Positions 35,076 through 46,318 of a stretch of 64,000 nt of DNA are shown piece by piece (positions within the stretch are counted from its first letter, which is position 1; every line of letters starts with the position of its first letter). The DNA lies in the NCBI GenBank assembly GCA_008704415.1, contig VXIS01000188.1, forward strand, positions 27,770 to 91,769, given 5' to 3'. The stretch is from Sphaerosporella brunnea (Eukaryota > Ascomycota > Pezizomycetes > Pezizales > Pyronemataceae). A model generated the notes under the pieces. The model made no database searches, was not told the origin of the DNA, and saw nothing but the letters and a program-made list of their open reading frames with translations. Made by a program: the position numbers and the translations under genes.

Positions 35076-35864
35076 AATTTCGAGCTTCTTGTTGCTTTGT
35101 ACGTACCCACCCCGGAGGAGTAGAGTGTTTCAACGCGCTTGACTGAATTGTGGAGACTGGCCGTGTAGCTCCTTTTCTTCGCCTCCCCTCTTCCTTCTGA
35201 TATCGCATAACTTATTAATATTATCAATTTTGAAACCTCCTTCAAAGCATGGTAATGTCCACCGCCGAACCCTCTCCTCCTGGAACTCTTCCCCCAAGTC
35301 TTGCAGGAAGCCGAGCGTTTACTGACTCGCCTCCTCGCCTCCCGCAGGCTAGGAACCAGAAGCCCCCCTCAACTCTGTAGGAGGGGGATCTGGGAGGTCG
35401 GTGCCGGCTACTGCTTACCCAGCCGTGGCTGCAACTGGCACGGGCTAGGAGGAGGCCAGCGCTCCCTACCGTTCCTAGTACAACGAGAACTCCGGTATGG
35501 CTGTTAGACCTCGCCGACGCTCCGTCGGACAACGAAAATCCCGTCGCAAGCGGATCCCATCCGAAAAATGAAAAGACGACAAACAACTCGATCACAGAAT
35601 GCGCAGCGACTGAAAGCGCGGCAGTTGAACCGATCGATCGCGGGAGCAAAATCTGGAGGAGCTTGGAAGTGACAGCTGGCGTATCAAAGAAGGGTGATGT
35701 GTAAAAAGGGGCCGTTTGTTCAAATTGTTCAAATAGATCAATCATAGCGGTGGAGTCACTCAATCATAACAAAACTACTGGTACGAACCATCAGGGGCCA
35801 ACTTCCCAACAAGTTCAGGTACGTGATACGTAACCAGGTCAAGTCAACAACCCAAATCGGTCGG

Positions 35865-35925
35865 ATTTTGTTTTGTTTTAATCATATTGCATTCGGCCGC
35901 TTGCGGCCATGGCATATAGAATACA
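35865..35925 (+). repeat. Dispersed repeat, copy 2
   Basis: Least mutated of three copies. Contains GTTTTAATCATATTGCATTC then the near-palindromic GGCCGCTTGCGGCC. Related to 2375-2430 and 26838-26885. Confidence 0.5.
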
Positions 35926-36423
35926 GAATCACCGCCGCCCCTAGGCACGTGGCCTACTGTGGGGTCCGCTCCTCTGAGAAAAGGAAAGAAGACAAGGAAA
36001 CAAAGAGGAAACGAGCATATATCGCACCACGACAAAGGAGACAGATTCAGGCCCTAATTGGCCGCATTAATCGGTCGGAAAACATGGTGACATTGGCCTG
36101 GGAGATAGACCCGCCAGGTAATGATCATACGTAGGAAACAAACGAAAGAAGAGAGCCAAGAGAAAATGTGCAGTTAAGCACTGTTGAAGAAGCGCACCCC
36201 ATCAAGCACGTTCTCTGCAGACCCTGTGCGTTAAAAAAAAAAGCCATGAAGTAGTGAAACAACAGGGACAAACCCGAGCCAATCAGAAATTACTTGCTTC
36301 AACAGCACCAAGCACCCAAGTACCAATATGCAATGAAATCTCCCCAATATTTCGTTTCCTTATGCCTCTTCAAGGCCGGACGTTCCTTAAATTGTGCTTT
36401 CTCGTTCGTCGGTATGCGTGTCA

Positions 36424-39400
36424 TCACTTGTCGAAGCTTATGGACCAGTCAGCAAGAGGGCGGGCGATTTGAAACTTAGGGGGGCAGCTACCAAAAGTGT
36501 TGGCGAACCAATCGCAGTCCCAGGTGTCCAGATCAAAAGCATTCTCGTACACTTTGAGAGCAGTTCCAAGGTCTAGTGGTTGGATGGTAGAGGGTAGTAG
36601 ACGAAGCAATTCTGCCTTCAGGTATTCCCACGTGAGGTTGAGAGTGATAACCTCTGGAGCTCCCTCGGGTAAAAATACCAGTCGAATTCGAGGGTCCTCA
36701 GTCACCCGTACCGGTAGCAGAATGTAACCCGCAGTTTTCCCAAGGCGTTTTGGAAGGACCGACAGACACAATTGCTTGGCGCGGTTTCTATAATCTTCGC
36801 CAGCCTGCACATTTGCCTGTACAGCCCCTAGTAGCAGGCCATCAATCCGGCTCTCGCCAATGAAAATCATGTGACTGCTGTACACTGGGCTTGGGAATCT
36901 CGGATAATAGAAGCCAAAAACTTCTTCTGTCGTTATGCTGGAATTGCCACTGTAGAAGCTTGCTTCTGAAAGAACCGCTACCCACTCGACTGGCACGCTA
37001 GGGACTCCTTGATCTGTCTCGATGTTGCTGATTTCGTCGCAAGGACAGCATAAATACCTCCCACACTCAGAAAACAAGGGGTTGCTGGCGTTGCATTTTT
37101 TGTTAGTTATATGCCAATTAGGCCTGGACGCCATCAAAACTCACGTGCTAGATCTGCCTGGCCCATACCACACCATCCTAAGAACTACGTCGATAACGAA
37201 GAATCCATTGCGGGAACGGACAAGTAATAATGGTAGAGTTGGATGGAATTGCATGCTGTAGATACAGATGGAAACATCAAGCTCCTCCAGGGATTTCCAA
37301 GGCCGTTCCCACAGAAGCTGCACCGATTGTTCGTCCACATTCACCTCAAAGAGTTTCAGAACCTTTTCTGCCGCCTGGGCCAAGTATTTGTTGCAACTGC
37401 TGATGCAGGCCTCCCATGCGTCGAATGTGTCTTGCAACGGCAGCGTGATGGGGTTTCCAGCCAAGGTGTCCCGGGGGCTTCCGATATGGAAAATGTAATG
37501 CCGAACAGAAAGCAGTTGTAGGTCAGGGCTGAAGGCGATTGCATATCTGGACGAACGCATTGGGTCTGTGTGTGGTCGGATATCGGTGTCCAGGTGGACA
37601 AGTCTCGTTTTCGATGAATCATCCAGATCATACATCTGAACAGCAAGGCGGCAACGAATGAGTAAAATTTTCAGCTCTTTCATCAAGAAAGGTAATCCCA
37701 CCAGTTTTTCTTCTCACGGCTGAAGCCCATGACAGCCAGCAACCTCCCGTCGCATGACATCTGACTCGATATTTGCGCCGGGCCCTGAGCTTCTATCGCT
37801 AGAGCGTCATCCTCGATGCCTGGTTCAACGATCGACAAGGTATTCAAGCCCAAAACCTCCAGGGTGCATTCTGCGGAGACTATATAAATTGAAGAGTTTT
37901 TCGAATCGAAATCGAACCACCCAGTTGGCCCGGGTAGCATAAGCCTCCCAATCAACCGTGGAGTTCCGCTGCTCAATTCAGTCCAAACGTCAAGTTCATC
38001 CCTCCCATACAAATCACAACCTTTGATCAAAGCCAAGGTCTCGTCATCAGCAGTGAAACGGCATAGCTCTAATTTCTGCTGCGATACCAGCAGTAAGGAT
38101 TTGGTACCGCCGACAGTATCGTAGATATATGTGCGGTATTCATATGGCGGCGAGAACTGATATTCGAAGAAGATCGCGAAGCGCCCTGTGTAACTGAGTC
38201 CCAGAACCTGAGCTTCATGGTTGATGGAGACGAAAACCGTCGAAGGGAGTGCATCTGATCTTGCGGATAAGACCTGGCATGCGCCAAAGTTGTCATTGTC
38301 GCGATCATCTGGTGTTATCCATTTGAGGAGTTTTTTCCCATCCCCACTCAACGCATACACAGTTTCGAGTTCCATAACGTCTCCATCCTCATGGCTTTCT
38401 GGAAATATATCGACTTCAACCAGGCCAGAAGCTAGATGTACCCTGCATCGCGGGGTCACGAACCAGCCATAATCGGAGAATGCTATCGCAGATGACTGCA
38501 GACTATAAGGTGGAGACATCCTGGTAAAGTTTTCTGGGTATCGGGGTGCGCGGGTGAGCGGAACCCGCCAGCTCCCGATTTTGAAAGTCCACATCTCCAT
38601 ACGGGATCGGTTCGTGAAGTCAAGGTGGCTTACAACTTCCCACACTCCAACAATTTCCTGGAAATAGAAGTAGTAGTCCCACGGGTGTCGCCCCACACAT
38701 TTTGTGTTCCTACCTGCAGCGATCGCAACATATCGTCCGTTCTCACTCATAGCCACTTCTTCAACTGTGAAATCGCATTCATCGCCGGTCGGCAGTGTGA
38801 GTCTTTGGGGTACCAACGTTCGGCCGGTAGCCCAATCCTGGCAATGGAGAACTGCTCCATCTACCGCTTTTGTCATGAAGAACAAACAGCTGCGTTTCTC
38901 GTCGAACCGCAAGAATATATGATAGTCTGGGTAGTGGGATCCAGGATCTAGTCGGAACTTGGAGGGGTCGTCCTTGCATTGTGGTGCAGCAACACCATCC
39001 AGGACTTTGTGCTCATCGTAATGGTTCGAATTCCGTGACCGTATATACTCCTCTAGCCCGACGGAATCCGCGAACAAACTCATAGGATCGATGGAATCGA
39101 TAGCAGAGGGCCATTTCTCCAGCACGTGGCCGTATTGATTCAGCAGTAGCAACATAACCTTCATCCAGCTTGATACTCTCTGGGCTGCGCTTTCCTCGAT
39201 ATCAACAAGGTTATCTGCAATGACGTCCAGGTTGACTCGCACACGCCAGGAAGCATCGGGGTTGAGCACAAAGCAGATCTCGGCCCACAGAAACAAGAGG
39301 GCGGGCGATAGCCATGCACTGATCGATCGGCAACACTCCCTTGCATGGGCTTCGCCGTCGATGAAATGTGATGGAAATTGGAGTGCGGCGTATTCGACCA

Positions 39401-41582
39401 GTGGGAATTTTTTTCGCAGCTCATCAGGAGGTAGAAACTTCTGATTCCGCATAGTGATGGATGGCGCTGGTTCTTCATGCGACTTCCGTATGTCATCGAA
39501 CGCATTGGTCGTGCATTTCCAGTGCAAATAGAAGACGCACAACGTGGTCATCAGGGAGTGCGTTCGAGAGGAATCGACCAGAAAATCGGCCGCTTTTCCT
39601 TGCAGATGTAGGATTTCAGGGTTCTTTCCGAGAAATTCTTTGGTTGAAAGATGAAGGACCCGGAAGGTTTTATCCCGAATCGTAACGAGAGATCCACAAG
39701 CTAGCTGGATGTCCTTCTCAGAGTAGAGAACCTCGAAATCGGCTGGCATCGCGTCCCGAGGAGCATAGTGCATGGTAAGAAGCTCCTTCATCTCCTCGGT
39801 GGTCAATGGTCGGACCGCAGTGACCACAAAACCAAGAATAATTTGACACAATTCCTTCAACGAAGGTTCCAAAGAGTCCTCGAGACGGTGCAGTATCTGT
39901 GCGTATACCGCATTCAATCCATAAGGTAGATCTGAGAGCGCCTTTTCGATGGCCAGGACAGAAGGCTTCGACTTCAGTTCCTTAATCATCAAGTTGACCC
40001 AAAGGAACATGCCCCGGCTGCCCTGAACGAGGGTGTTGATTATTTGCTCGCGTAATTGCGGCAATCGATAGAGCTTCGGATTGCGGTCGATTTTGAATGC
40101 GACAAACGCTTTCACGTCTTCCTGTATGTCTTCCGGTCGGACTTCGATGGCAGAGCAGCCGTCCATTACTTCGACGAGGTGTTTCTCGCGACGGCTCGTA
40201 AGGATGACTTTCGCGGTGGTTGTTTGACAAAGCTCGCGGAGGCACTTGATCAAATTCTCTGCTCCTCGGCATTCGTCTAGAGCATCCAGCACGATTGTTA
40301 TTGATCCGCTCCGTCGGATGTGCCCATAAAACAAATCCCAAAGCAACTGGAAATCTTTCGCTTTGTTGGTACCGCTGGTGTTTACTCGTGCGATCAATTC
40401 TGCCTCTAGTTGAATACGCAGCTGTCCTTCGCTAGAAATGAAGCATTGGTAGAGTAGCGACTGAACAGCCACGAGGGCTGTATTCTTCTCGTCGTCGGTG
40501 TTCTTAAAGAAGAAATAGACCAACAACTCTTCCGGTTTCTTCATTCTGTTGGAAAGGGAGGAGATTACGAATGAGGAAAGTACAGTCTTTCCAGCACCTG
40601 CGATTAATGTATCAGCACGATTCACCTTTTCCTCAATGTTGAACACTCTACCTGGTATAGCATAGACCCACATGAAAGCGTCCAGTGAGGGCGCGGTCGC
40701 ATTGTCCCAAGCTTGAAACTCCGCTGTTGGTAGAATCCACTGGCACGTCTCATAGGGGTTGGGCCCATTATTATCCCTATAGCGCAAGGTGTCCGCCGCT
40801 TCGAGGTCTCGCACATAATAGTTGACCTCGTGGTTGAGAGGTGCCAGCCACTGGACTATAGCCTTATACTTCTCGGAGTTTTGCCAGCTATGCAAGTCTT
40901 CCTGCAGTTTTTCTTGATTGATCCTTGACAGCTTCGCTTCAAACATATGCTGCTCATGGCCGGCCTTCTCAAGACGTTGCAAGTGCTTGCGCATCTGCGT
41001 CTCCAACTCGCTATAGTCCTTCCACGAGGAACGGAAGAAATTCCACAGTCTCCTTCGGCGATAGAACTTGATTGCCCTCTGCCAGAACCGCATTATTGAT
41101 TCGTAGAAGTCGAGGATGCACTCCTGGACTCTTGCGGAGTCCAAAAAGGTGTTTGCGTACATATCAACTCCTGGGAGAGACTCGGCAATGAACACGAGTG
41201 CTTCGAGGAGTTTCTCGTACTGTTCGGCATGGCTCTTGACTAGCGAAAGAGCGCACCGGATGCTACCCCAGACAACACCGCCTCCCGGACCACCGGCTGC
41301 CAGGCCATCAATGACGGCGCTGAATTTCAGGAGACGGTCCGAATTGGTTTTGATCTGGTCGATGAATTTGAGCTAGCGGCTGTTGCGCTGGGCCTTTTCG
41401 GTCGCTTCGAGGAATGTGACGAGGTCTTGCGGACTCATTGATTGCTCGATTTCCGCAGCGAGGTTCTCCTTGGAAATGAACTTGTTGAACCTCTCTGACG
41501 CCTGCTTCCAGGACTTGTTTGCGGTTGAGCTGGACCCATGGATGGGTGGAAGTTCGGGGATGCCTACGGCCGTGGTCGCCAT
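36424..41582 (-). CDS. DUF7708-NACHT STAND protein (4 exons, in-frame TAG)
   Basis: Exons are 41582-40652, 40597-37718, 37676-37145 and 37084-36424. Total 5004 nt gives 1667 residues. Intron 1 (54 nt) is a multiple of three and was hidden in the open frame; removing it restores the P-loop PGAGKTVLSS (about residue 310). Intron 2 (41 nt) is unusually short and its ends are less certain. Residues about 40-250 match the fungal DUF7708 N-terminal domain. The NACHT domain has Walker B ITIVLDALDEC, KVILTSRREKH and a winged-helix region with LPYGLNAVYAQILHRLEDSLEPSL. The C-terminal 800 residues are beta-rich with WD40-like spacing (SEDGKKLL, SMQFHPTLPLLLV), probably a propeller. Such proteins are intracellular receptors in non-self recognition and cell death. 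A TAG at 41373-41375 (codon 70) interrupts an otherwise perfect frame, so this copy may be a null allele, depend on readthrough, or reflect a base error. Confidence 0.85.
41373..41375 (-). other. In-frame TAG in the STAND protein N-terminus
   Basis: CGC TAG CTC AAA on the minus strand. The residues on both sides (TEKAQRNSR and LKFIDQIKTNSDRL) read as one uninterrupted family segment. A single C-to-T change from CAG would create it. No good GT...AG intron removes it. Confidence 0.85.
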
Positions 41583-41642
41583 GATAAAGTGCTCGTATTC
41601 GACGGAGTTGGCCTTTCGGTTTTACCGTACGAAAAAATTGTA

Positions 41643-41838
41643 CCGTATTGACTCGGCTATAAGAGACCCCTCCAGATTTGCTTAGCGGCACGGAATTGCC
41701 TTATAGGGAATTTAATGTCTCCAAAAGGAAGTCAGTAAAAACAAAAACCCTCCTTGGTAAGCCTAAAAATTTCTCTTTAAGGCAATTCTTTGCCGCTAAC
41801 CAAATCTGGAGGGGTCTCTTGTAGCTGAGTCAATACGG
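41643..41838. mobile_element. MITE D, TA-flanked, in the STAND gene promoter
   Basis: 196-bp element with terminal inverted repeats of about 60 bp, starting CCGTATTGACTCGGCTATAA on the left and CCGTATTGACTCAGCTACAA when the right end is inverted. TA flanks both ends (41641-41642, 41839-41840). It lies 60 bp upstream of the STAND start codon at 41582. No coding capacity. Confidence 0.85.
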
Positions 41839-41840
41839 TA

Positions 41841-42309
41841 TATCATCTTCTTAGACCACTATTCTTCCTCCAGCGGCCATATCGTCTTCGTAACATTGGC
41901 CGTGCACCCGAATCACGGGCAAACCAAAGGATAGCATCCAATCAAGGAGTATTAATATTATACAGGTGCACTTTGGAAATCTATCATTAATCGCTGTAAC
42001 AAACAGCATCCAATGAAAAAAGAAAAGAAAGAAAAAAAAAAGAAAGAAAAAAAAAGGAAAAGAAAATGCAAAGGTGGAGCAAAAAAACGAAGCAAAAGTA
42101 AGCAATCGTACAAAGGAAAAAAGAAAAGCAGCAAGCAAATTAATCATACAATTAAAAAAAAAAACTCAAACAAAAAAAAAACCAAAACATAATAAAAAGA
42201 AAAAAGAAAAAAACAAAAAAGAAAAAAAGAAAAAGCACTTATACATCAAGCTGTTCTCCTCTCGCTCTATTGGCCCTGCGCGCGCTGCATAGATCAGAAT
42301 TTCTCTTCA
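41841..42309. other. Intergenic, A-rich tract
   Basis: No gene. About 42010-42240 is dominated by A runs with G and C interruptions. On the coding strand of the neighbouring membrane-protein gene (minus strand) this is a T-rich tract beginning about 70 nt after its stop. Confidence 0.6.
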
Positions 42310-42960
42310 TCAGAAATGCACGGCGGAGTTGGATACATACTCCTCGTCTTCATACTCCCGCTTGAACACCCGACACACAGCAACCGCAATTGTCAGCAGG
42401 AACGCCGCCAACGCGCAACCCAGGATCAACCCCTTGTCGAATTTTTCGTCGGCCTTGGGGGGGCTCGATATGTGGTTGGAGAGGGTCTCTGTCGCGATCC
42501 CCTGGTAGGTCTCTAGGAAATGGGTGATCCATTCCAGCGACCACAGAGCCATCCGGTTCCGGGGTTGGTCATTGCCCCTTTGGGGCGGCCGCTGGGCTAT
42601 TTGGCCAGGCGGGGCCGCACCCTCCAGTTGGTGGGTTGGTGGCGGTCGTTCAGGCTGCGGCGCCCCTGTCATCAACACTATCAGCGGTGCCATCTTGAAA
42701 TACCGAGGAGCGAACGAACCTTGACGCGGTTCCCGGTTGCGCCGGCATCCGCGTCGCGGGGCGGGGTTGCTGGCGGTGGCAGCGGGAGCAGGCGGGGTCG
42801 GCGTGCGGGCGAGAGACATTGCTTGGAGGTGAGGAAAACGGGGAAGGAGGCCGGGGATATGTAAGGGCTGGGCAGGATCCCTAACCCGCACACGGAGAGG
42901 ATTTGAAGCGCAATGTGTATAAACTGAAAATCCAAGCAATTCCATAATCACCAGCTTCAT
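42310..42960 (-). CDS. Proline-rich single-pass membrane protein
   Basis: Frame of 216 residues from the ATG at 42960. A second ATG at 42819 (MSLARTPTPPAPAATAS) would give a 169-residue form and looks at least as likely, because the first 47 residues have no clear feature. The middle is Pro/Arg/Gln-rich and probably disordered. Near the C-terminus KGLILGCALAAFLLTIAVAVCRVFKRE is a single membrane segment followed by an acidic, tyrosine-containing tail (EYEDEEYVSNSAVHF). An N-out orientation with a short cytosolic tail fits the basic residues after the segment. No family is recognised. Confidence 0.45.
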   Translation of the reverse strand: MKLVIMELLGFSVYTHCASNPLRVRVRDPAQPLHIPGLLPRFPHLQAMSLARTPTPPAPAATASNPAPRRGCRRNREPRQGSFAPRYFKMAPLIVLMTGAPQPERPPPTHQLEGAAPPGQIAQRPPQRGNDQPRNRMALWSLEWITHFLETYQGIATETLSNHISSPPKADEKFDKGLILGCALAAFLLTIAVAVCRVFKREYEDEEYVSNSAVHF

Positions 42961-44163
42961 GCTGTCTGTGTGATGTCTGTGGGCGGAACATTATTTCATT
43001 GCTGGAATCGACACTCTTGCCGCGTCCTCCTTGATACCCATCGCACATCGGCGTAGCCACCACCGCTCAAGAGTCAAGGCGTCCCCAGCCAGCACAATAT
43101 CCCCACGAATGTATGAATATACGTCAATAGAGTCAACAGACAAACATACGTCTTCCCGCTACTTCTCTCCGATGCGGCCTGTCCTGCTGCCTGCTTTCTC
43201 CGACTCCTCGCTGCAGAGGTGTTGACTGAAAAATTCTGCCATGAAAAATGTATGCAAAACATTTCCCGCGCATCATACTGAGACTTTTACTGTTCAGGCA
43301 TGATCAGTTGACGATATAATGGTGTAGTGGTCAAAGCGTAGCCTCCGTATCCCAATATGTGTGAATGCGTATATTTGACGTATATTTTGACGTATATTAC
43401 TGGCATATATCCCATAGATCTGGTCCGGAATCAAAGCCTTCTAGATCAGTTTCCTTCTCTCTGCCTGCATGCCCTCGGCGTCGCCCTCGTCCGGAGGCTC
43501 CTGGCCATCACCGTGGCCACCATCCCCGCGTTCGCTGGTCTGACTGGGAGTAACCCGTGCTGTGACCGGCTGCCCTACTCTCGCTCTGCATGGTCGTGGG
43601 ACCCTCGCTCTGCCTGGCCGCCGAGCCCTCGGCATGACTCTCGCTCTCCTCTCCTCGCTATTGAAAGCATCCTTAACCTCTCTCTGTCCATCGGCGGCAT
43701 CCCTGCTGTTTGTAGAATCATTATCGATGTCGTGAAGTTCCCAGTCATCGAGGCTCTTGCGGTTGAGCCAGCGTTTGAGCAGTAAAGCTGCACTGATGGA
43801 ATTCCAAACTTTTCATATTGGCTCGCCGACGGGATATACCCCCCTACCTACCTAGCTAGCTATAACAAAAAACGCTCGAGCCTTTAGCTCGAGCCGGCTC
43901 GGCTTATGTCCATCACTATATGGAAGACAACAGCTTGGCAAGTGAGGCTTTCAACGCGAGAAATGGCTTTGTCTATTGGACGAAGATCAACACGGAACGG
44001 GAGGTGCTCCTGACCACGCTTCATGAGCCTCTACACGTGTAAGGGAGTGATATGTACGGCGTTGACCCAGACCATGTGATGCACCTGTCCCTGGGATTGG
44101 AACAAAGACCTCCATCGCGGAAACACCTGGGTAGCGGCCACCACAAAAAAAGACCTGACGCCC
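42961..44163. other. Gene-free region
   Basis: A minus-strand frame through about 43440-43800 (RWLNRKSLDDWELHDIDNDS..., then Arg/Gly/Glu-rich) is open for about 117 codons but lacks an ATG and any motif; it could be a gene fragment. A tRNA-like A box near 43321 was examined and rejected. GAGCCGGCTCGG and GTCCATCACTA segments near 43880-43920 match old repeats at 19600-19735 and 20320. Confidence 0.4.
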
Positions 44164-44165
44164 TA

Positions 44166-44414
44166 CCGTATCGTCTGAGTCTTAAGCAACGCGGGCCGGT
44201 GGTAAGGTTGCGGGTGTCGAGGGTTTTCTATTGGTGGGATTGGACGTCGCGGTCACAATTTGGGTTTGCACACAACTTTAATGATGATCAAAAAGCTGGG
44301 CGCTGCTGTAAATAAAAATTAGATACAGCATCGCCCGCGCGCGAGTCTTTAGAAATTGACTTTTTGATAGCTTGGCAACACCCCACCGCGTTGCTTCAGA
44401 CTCCGACGATACGG
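44166..44414. mobile_element. MITE E, TA-flanked with CCGTA termini
   Basis: 249-bp element with inverted ends CCGTATCGTCTGAGTCTTAA (left) and CCGTATCGTCGGAGTCTGAA (right, inverted), both continuing GCAACGCGG. TA flanks both ends (44164-44165, 44415-44416). Its right part recurs at 45593-45695. Confidence 0.8.
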
Positions 44415-45592
44415 TATGTACGAGAACTGCTCTCCTGATTGATTAACACTTGTCGGCGATTTGTTGTTTAAGGTAGACTATATATCCCAAAACGCCCATG
44501 AACACCAAGGTCTTCGGAAAACAGAAAGCCTGTCAGCAGCCCTCTTTGAAAACTTTCACGGCGCGACCTACCTGAAACACAGCAAAGGAAGCGTAAACAC
44601 GGATCCAAAATTCTGCATCCCGAATTCCTGCGGAGGTGGATGTTTGATCAGCACGCTGGTTGACTGTGCAAGCGATGGACCGGATACCTTCAATGTAGGG
44701 AGTTTCACAGTCTAAACCGTACGGGCAGGCGGTTCTGTTCCGTCGGGGTGAAGGAACGTTTTCGTGAATGGAGTCTGGGCGCTCTGGATCCGAAGCATGC
44801 TTCCCAGCGAAACAGTGTATGCCGATGATGGCCATTCTCAGAGGCGGAGGGAGCAGACAACTATGGAACCAGCCAAAGCGGAACTCATCGCATTTTAAAT
44901 CCAATGGGACCGCAGGATTCCGCATGCTGGCCATATGCCTGTAAGGTTGAGTTTTTCATACAGCAGTTCAAACCCGACACTCATAAAAGCCTAACCTTTA
45001 CAAGCTTTGTGACACAGCCGAACAGTCTAAGTGGGAACAAAACTTTCCTGAAACATTCCATCACGAGCCTCAATGCCGATCGCCGTCGATTGGCGCGTTC
45101 GCCGCCTATGCCAACAAATATCTGGAGGAACCAATGAGAATTACGAGTTTAACTGCCACAGGCCAAAACGGCATGTTTTTGACCAGCAGCATTCCACTCA
45201 AGTCCTGCACAGCGCGCAACCGGGGAATCCACCGATTTATGCAACCATAAAAGACCGGCGGTAGGTGTTGCCGTCAGCGAAGACTCCGTTCACATTGCAT
45301 CTACGTGTATGTGTGCCTCTCTAGGCACCTAGCAGTCTCCACTCGCCTCAGCCCTCGTTGCGCACCATACAACCCAGGCGTCGACGAAAGGTAGTCATCG
45401 CGTCCTCTTGGGTCCCCATGGGCGCCCAGGATTGAATGACATATGGTTACCGGGCGCACAATAACCTCAAACGCCAAGAATCAATCCTAACATGTCAATC
45501 CCTGATGTCCGTCCGCGTCCAGGGTAAACCCCCCCACCACCAGAGAGGCTGGCAAATTTTACGGAGTTAATGCTTCTCAGGTAAGCCGGTGG

Positions 45593-45695
45593 ACACAGCA
45601 TCGCCCGCGCGCGAATCTTTAGAAATGAAGTTTTTGATAGCCTGGGAACACCCCCACCCCTCCGGCCCGCGTCGCTTAGTACCTGGATGATACGG
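45593..45695 (+). repeat. Right-end fragment of MITE E
   Basis: Matches 44335-44414: it starts ACAGCATCGCCCGCGCGCGA and ends GATACGG followed by TA. The left half is absent, so this is a truncated copy. Confidence 0.75.
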
Positions 45696-46057
45696 TAGGT
45701 TTATGTTGACTCCGTAGTTGCGCAGCTAGTTGCTCCGATATGGTATATCCGACGCAGTGCATAATTTTGACATTTCTTTGATTACCATTACCATCCAGGG
45801 TTATCATACCTCGTATACAACTTCGTTTCGTAACTTCCTACCATTTGTTATCGCATACCGCTCAGTAGTTTGGATTTCCACATGCAACCAGCCCATTAAA
45901 CTCTGCTTGAAGTCACAACGACAAACTAAAATATGACCAACATCACCGTGCGGGCATGTGGCCACGTGGTAATGAAAAGACTTCTTCTCTTCGCATTTAA
46001 GGACCTCGGAAGTTTGCCTGCTCTCGTTCTCCTCTGACATCCGCCTCGCCACTCACG

Positions 46058-46318
46058 ATGTTCACCATCGGGATAAACGTTTTCGCTAGCCACCGTACCC
46101 GCGCTCCCGTCATCCCGGACTCGGCCGCGGCAGCGCCGCCACCACCACCACCACCACCACAAAGCATAACACAGTGCCCACACTGTCCCTTCGACGTCCG
46201 AACTCACCATGACGGTATTGTATCCATCAGTCAGGTCGATTATCAACCACCACCACCACCGCTGCTGATCAAACAGCAGGGCTCCAGGACTTCTTCAACG
46301 TGGGGATGTGGTATATGA
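46058..46318 (+). CDS. Possible small proline-rich protein
   Basis: Frame of 86 residues from an ATG. It has an N-terminal MFTIGINVFASHRTRAPVIP, a run of eight prolines, then QCPHCPFDVRTHHDG with a C-x2-C and two histidines, and a second run of five prolines. There is no known domain, and the proline run comes from a CCA/CCG microsatellite. It could equally be a chance frame; a GT at the end might lead to a second exon that I could not identify. Confidence 0.25.
   Translation: MFTIGINVFASHRTRAPVIPDSAAAAPPPPPPPPQSITQCPHCPFDVRTHHDGIVSISQVDYQPPPPPLLIKQQGSRTSSTWGCGI

Larger units (their letters stand above)
34385..36423. other. Gene-free region with repeat relics
   Basis: No gene supported. A degenerate duplicated gene segment (34760-35075) and a dispersed repeat copy (35865-35925) are listed separately. 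A minus-strand frame of 173 codons (35242-35763) has no ATG start and no motif, so I do not call it. Confidence 0.45.

Noticed and set aside
35242..35763. 173-codon minus-strand frame
   Set aside because: Starts at TTG, has no motif and overlaps a decayed region.
43321..43431. tRNA or SINE head: A-box-like TGGTGTAGTGG followed 95 bp later by GGTCCGGAATC
   Set aside because: The bases around the supposed B box do not form a T stem, no acceptor stem pairs, and the spacing is too long for a tRNA without a large intron.
46130..46165. Proline run as a functional domain
   Set aside because: Encoded by a CCA/CCG microsatellite; by itself no evidence of function.
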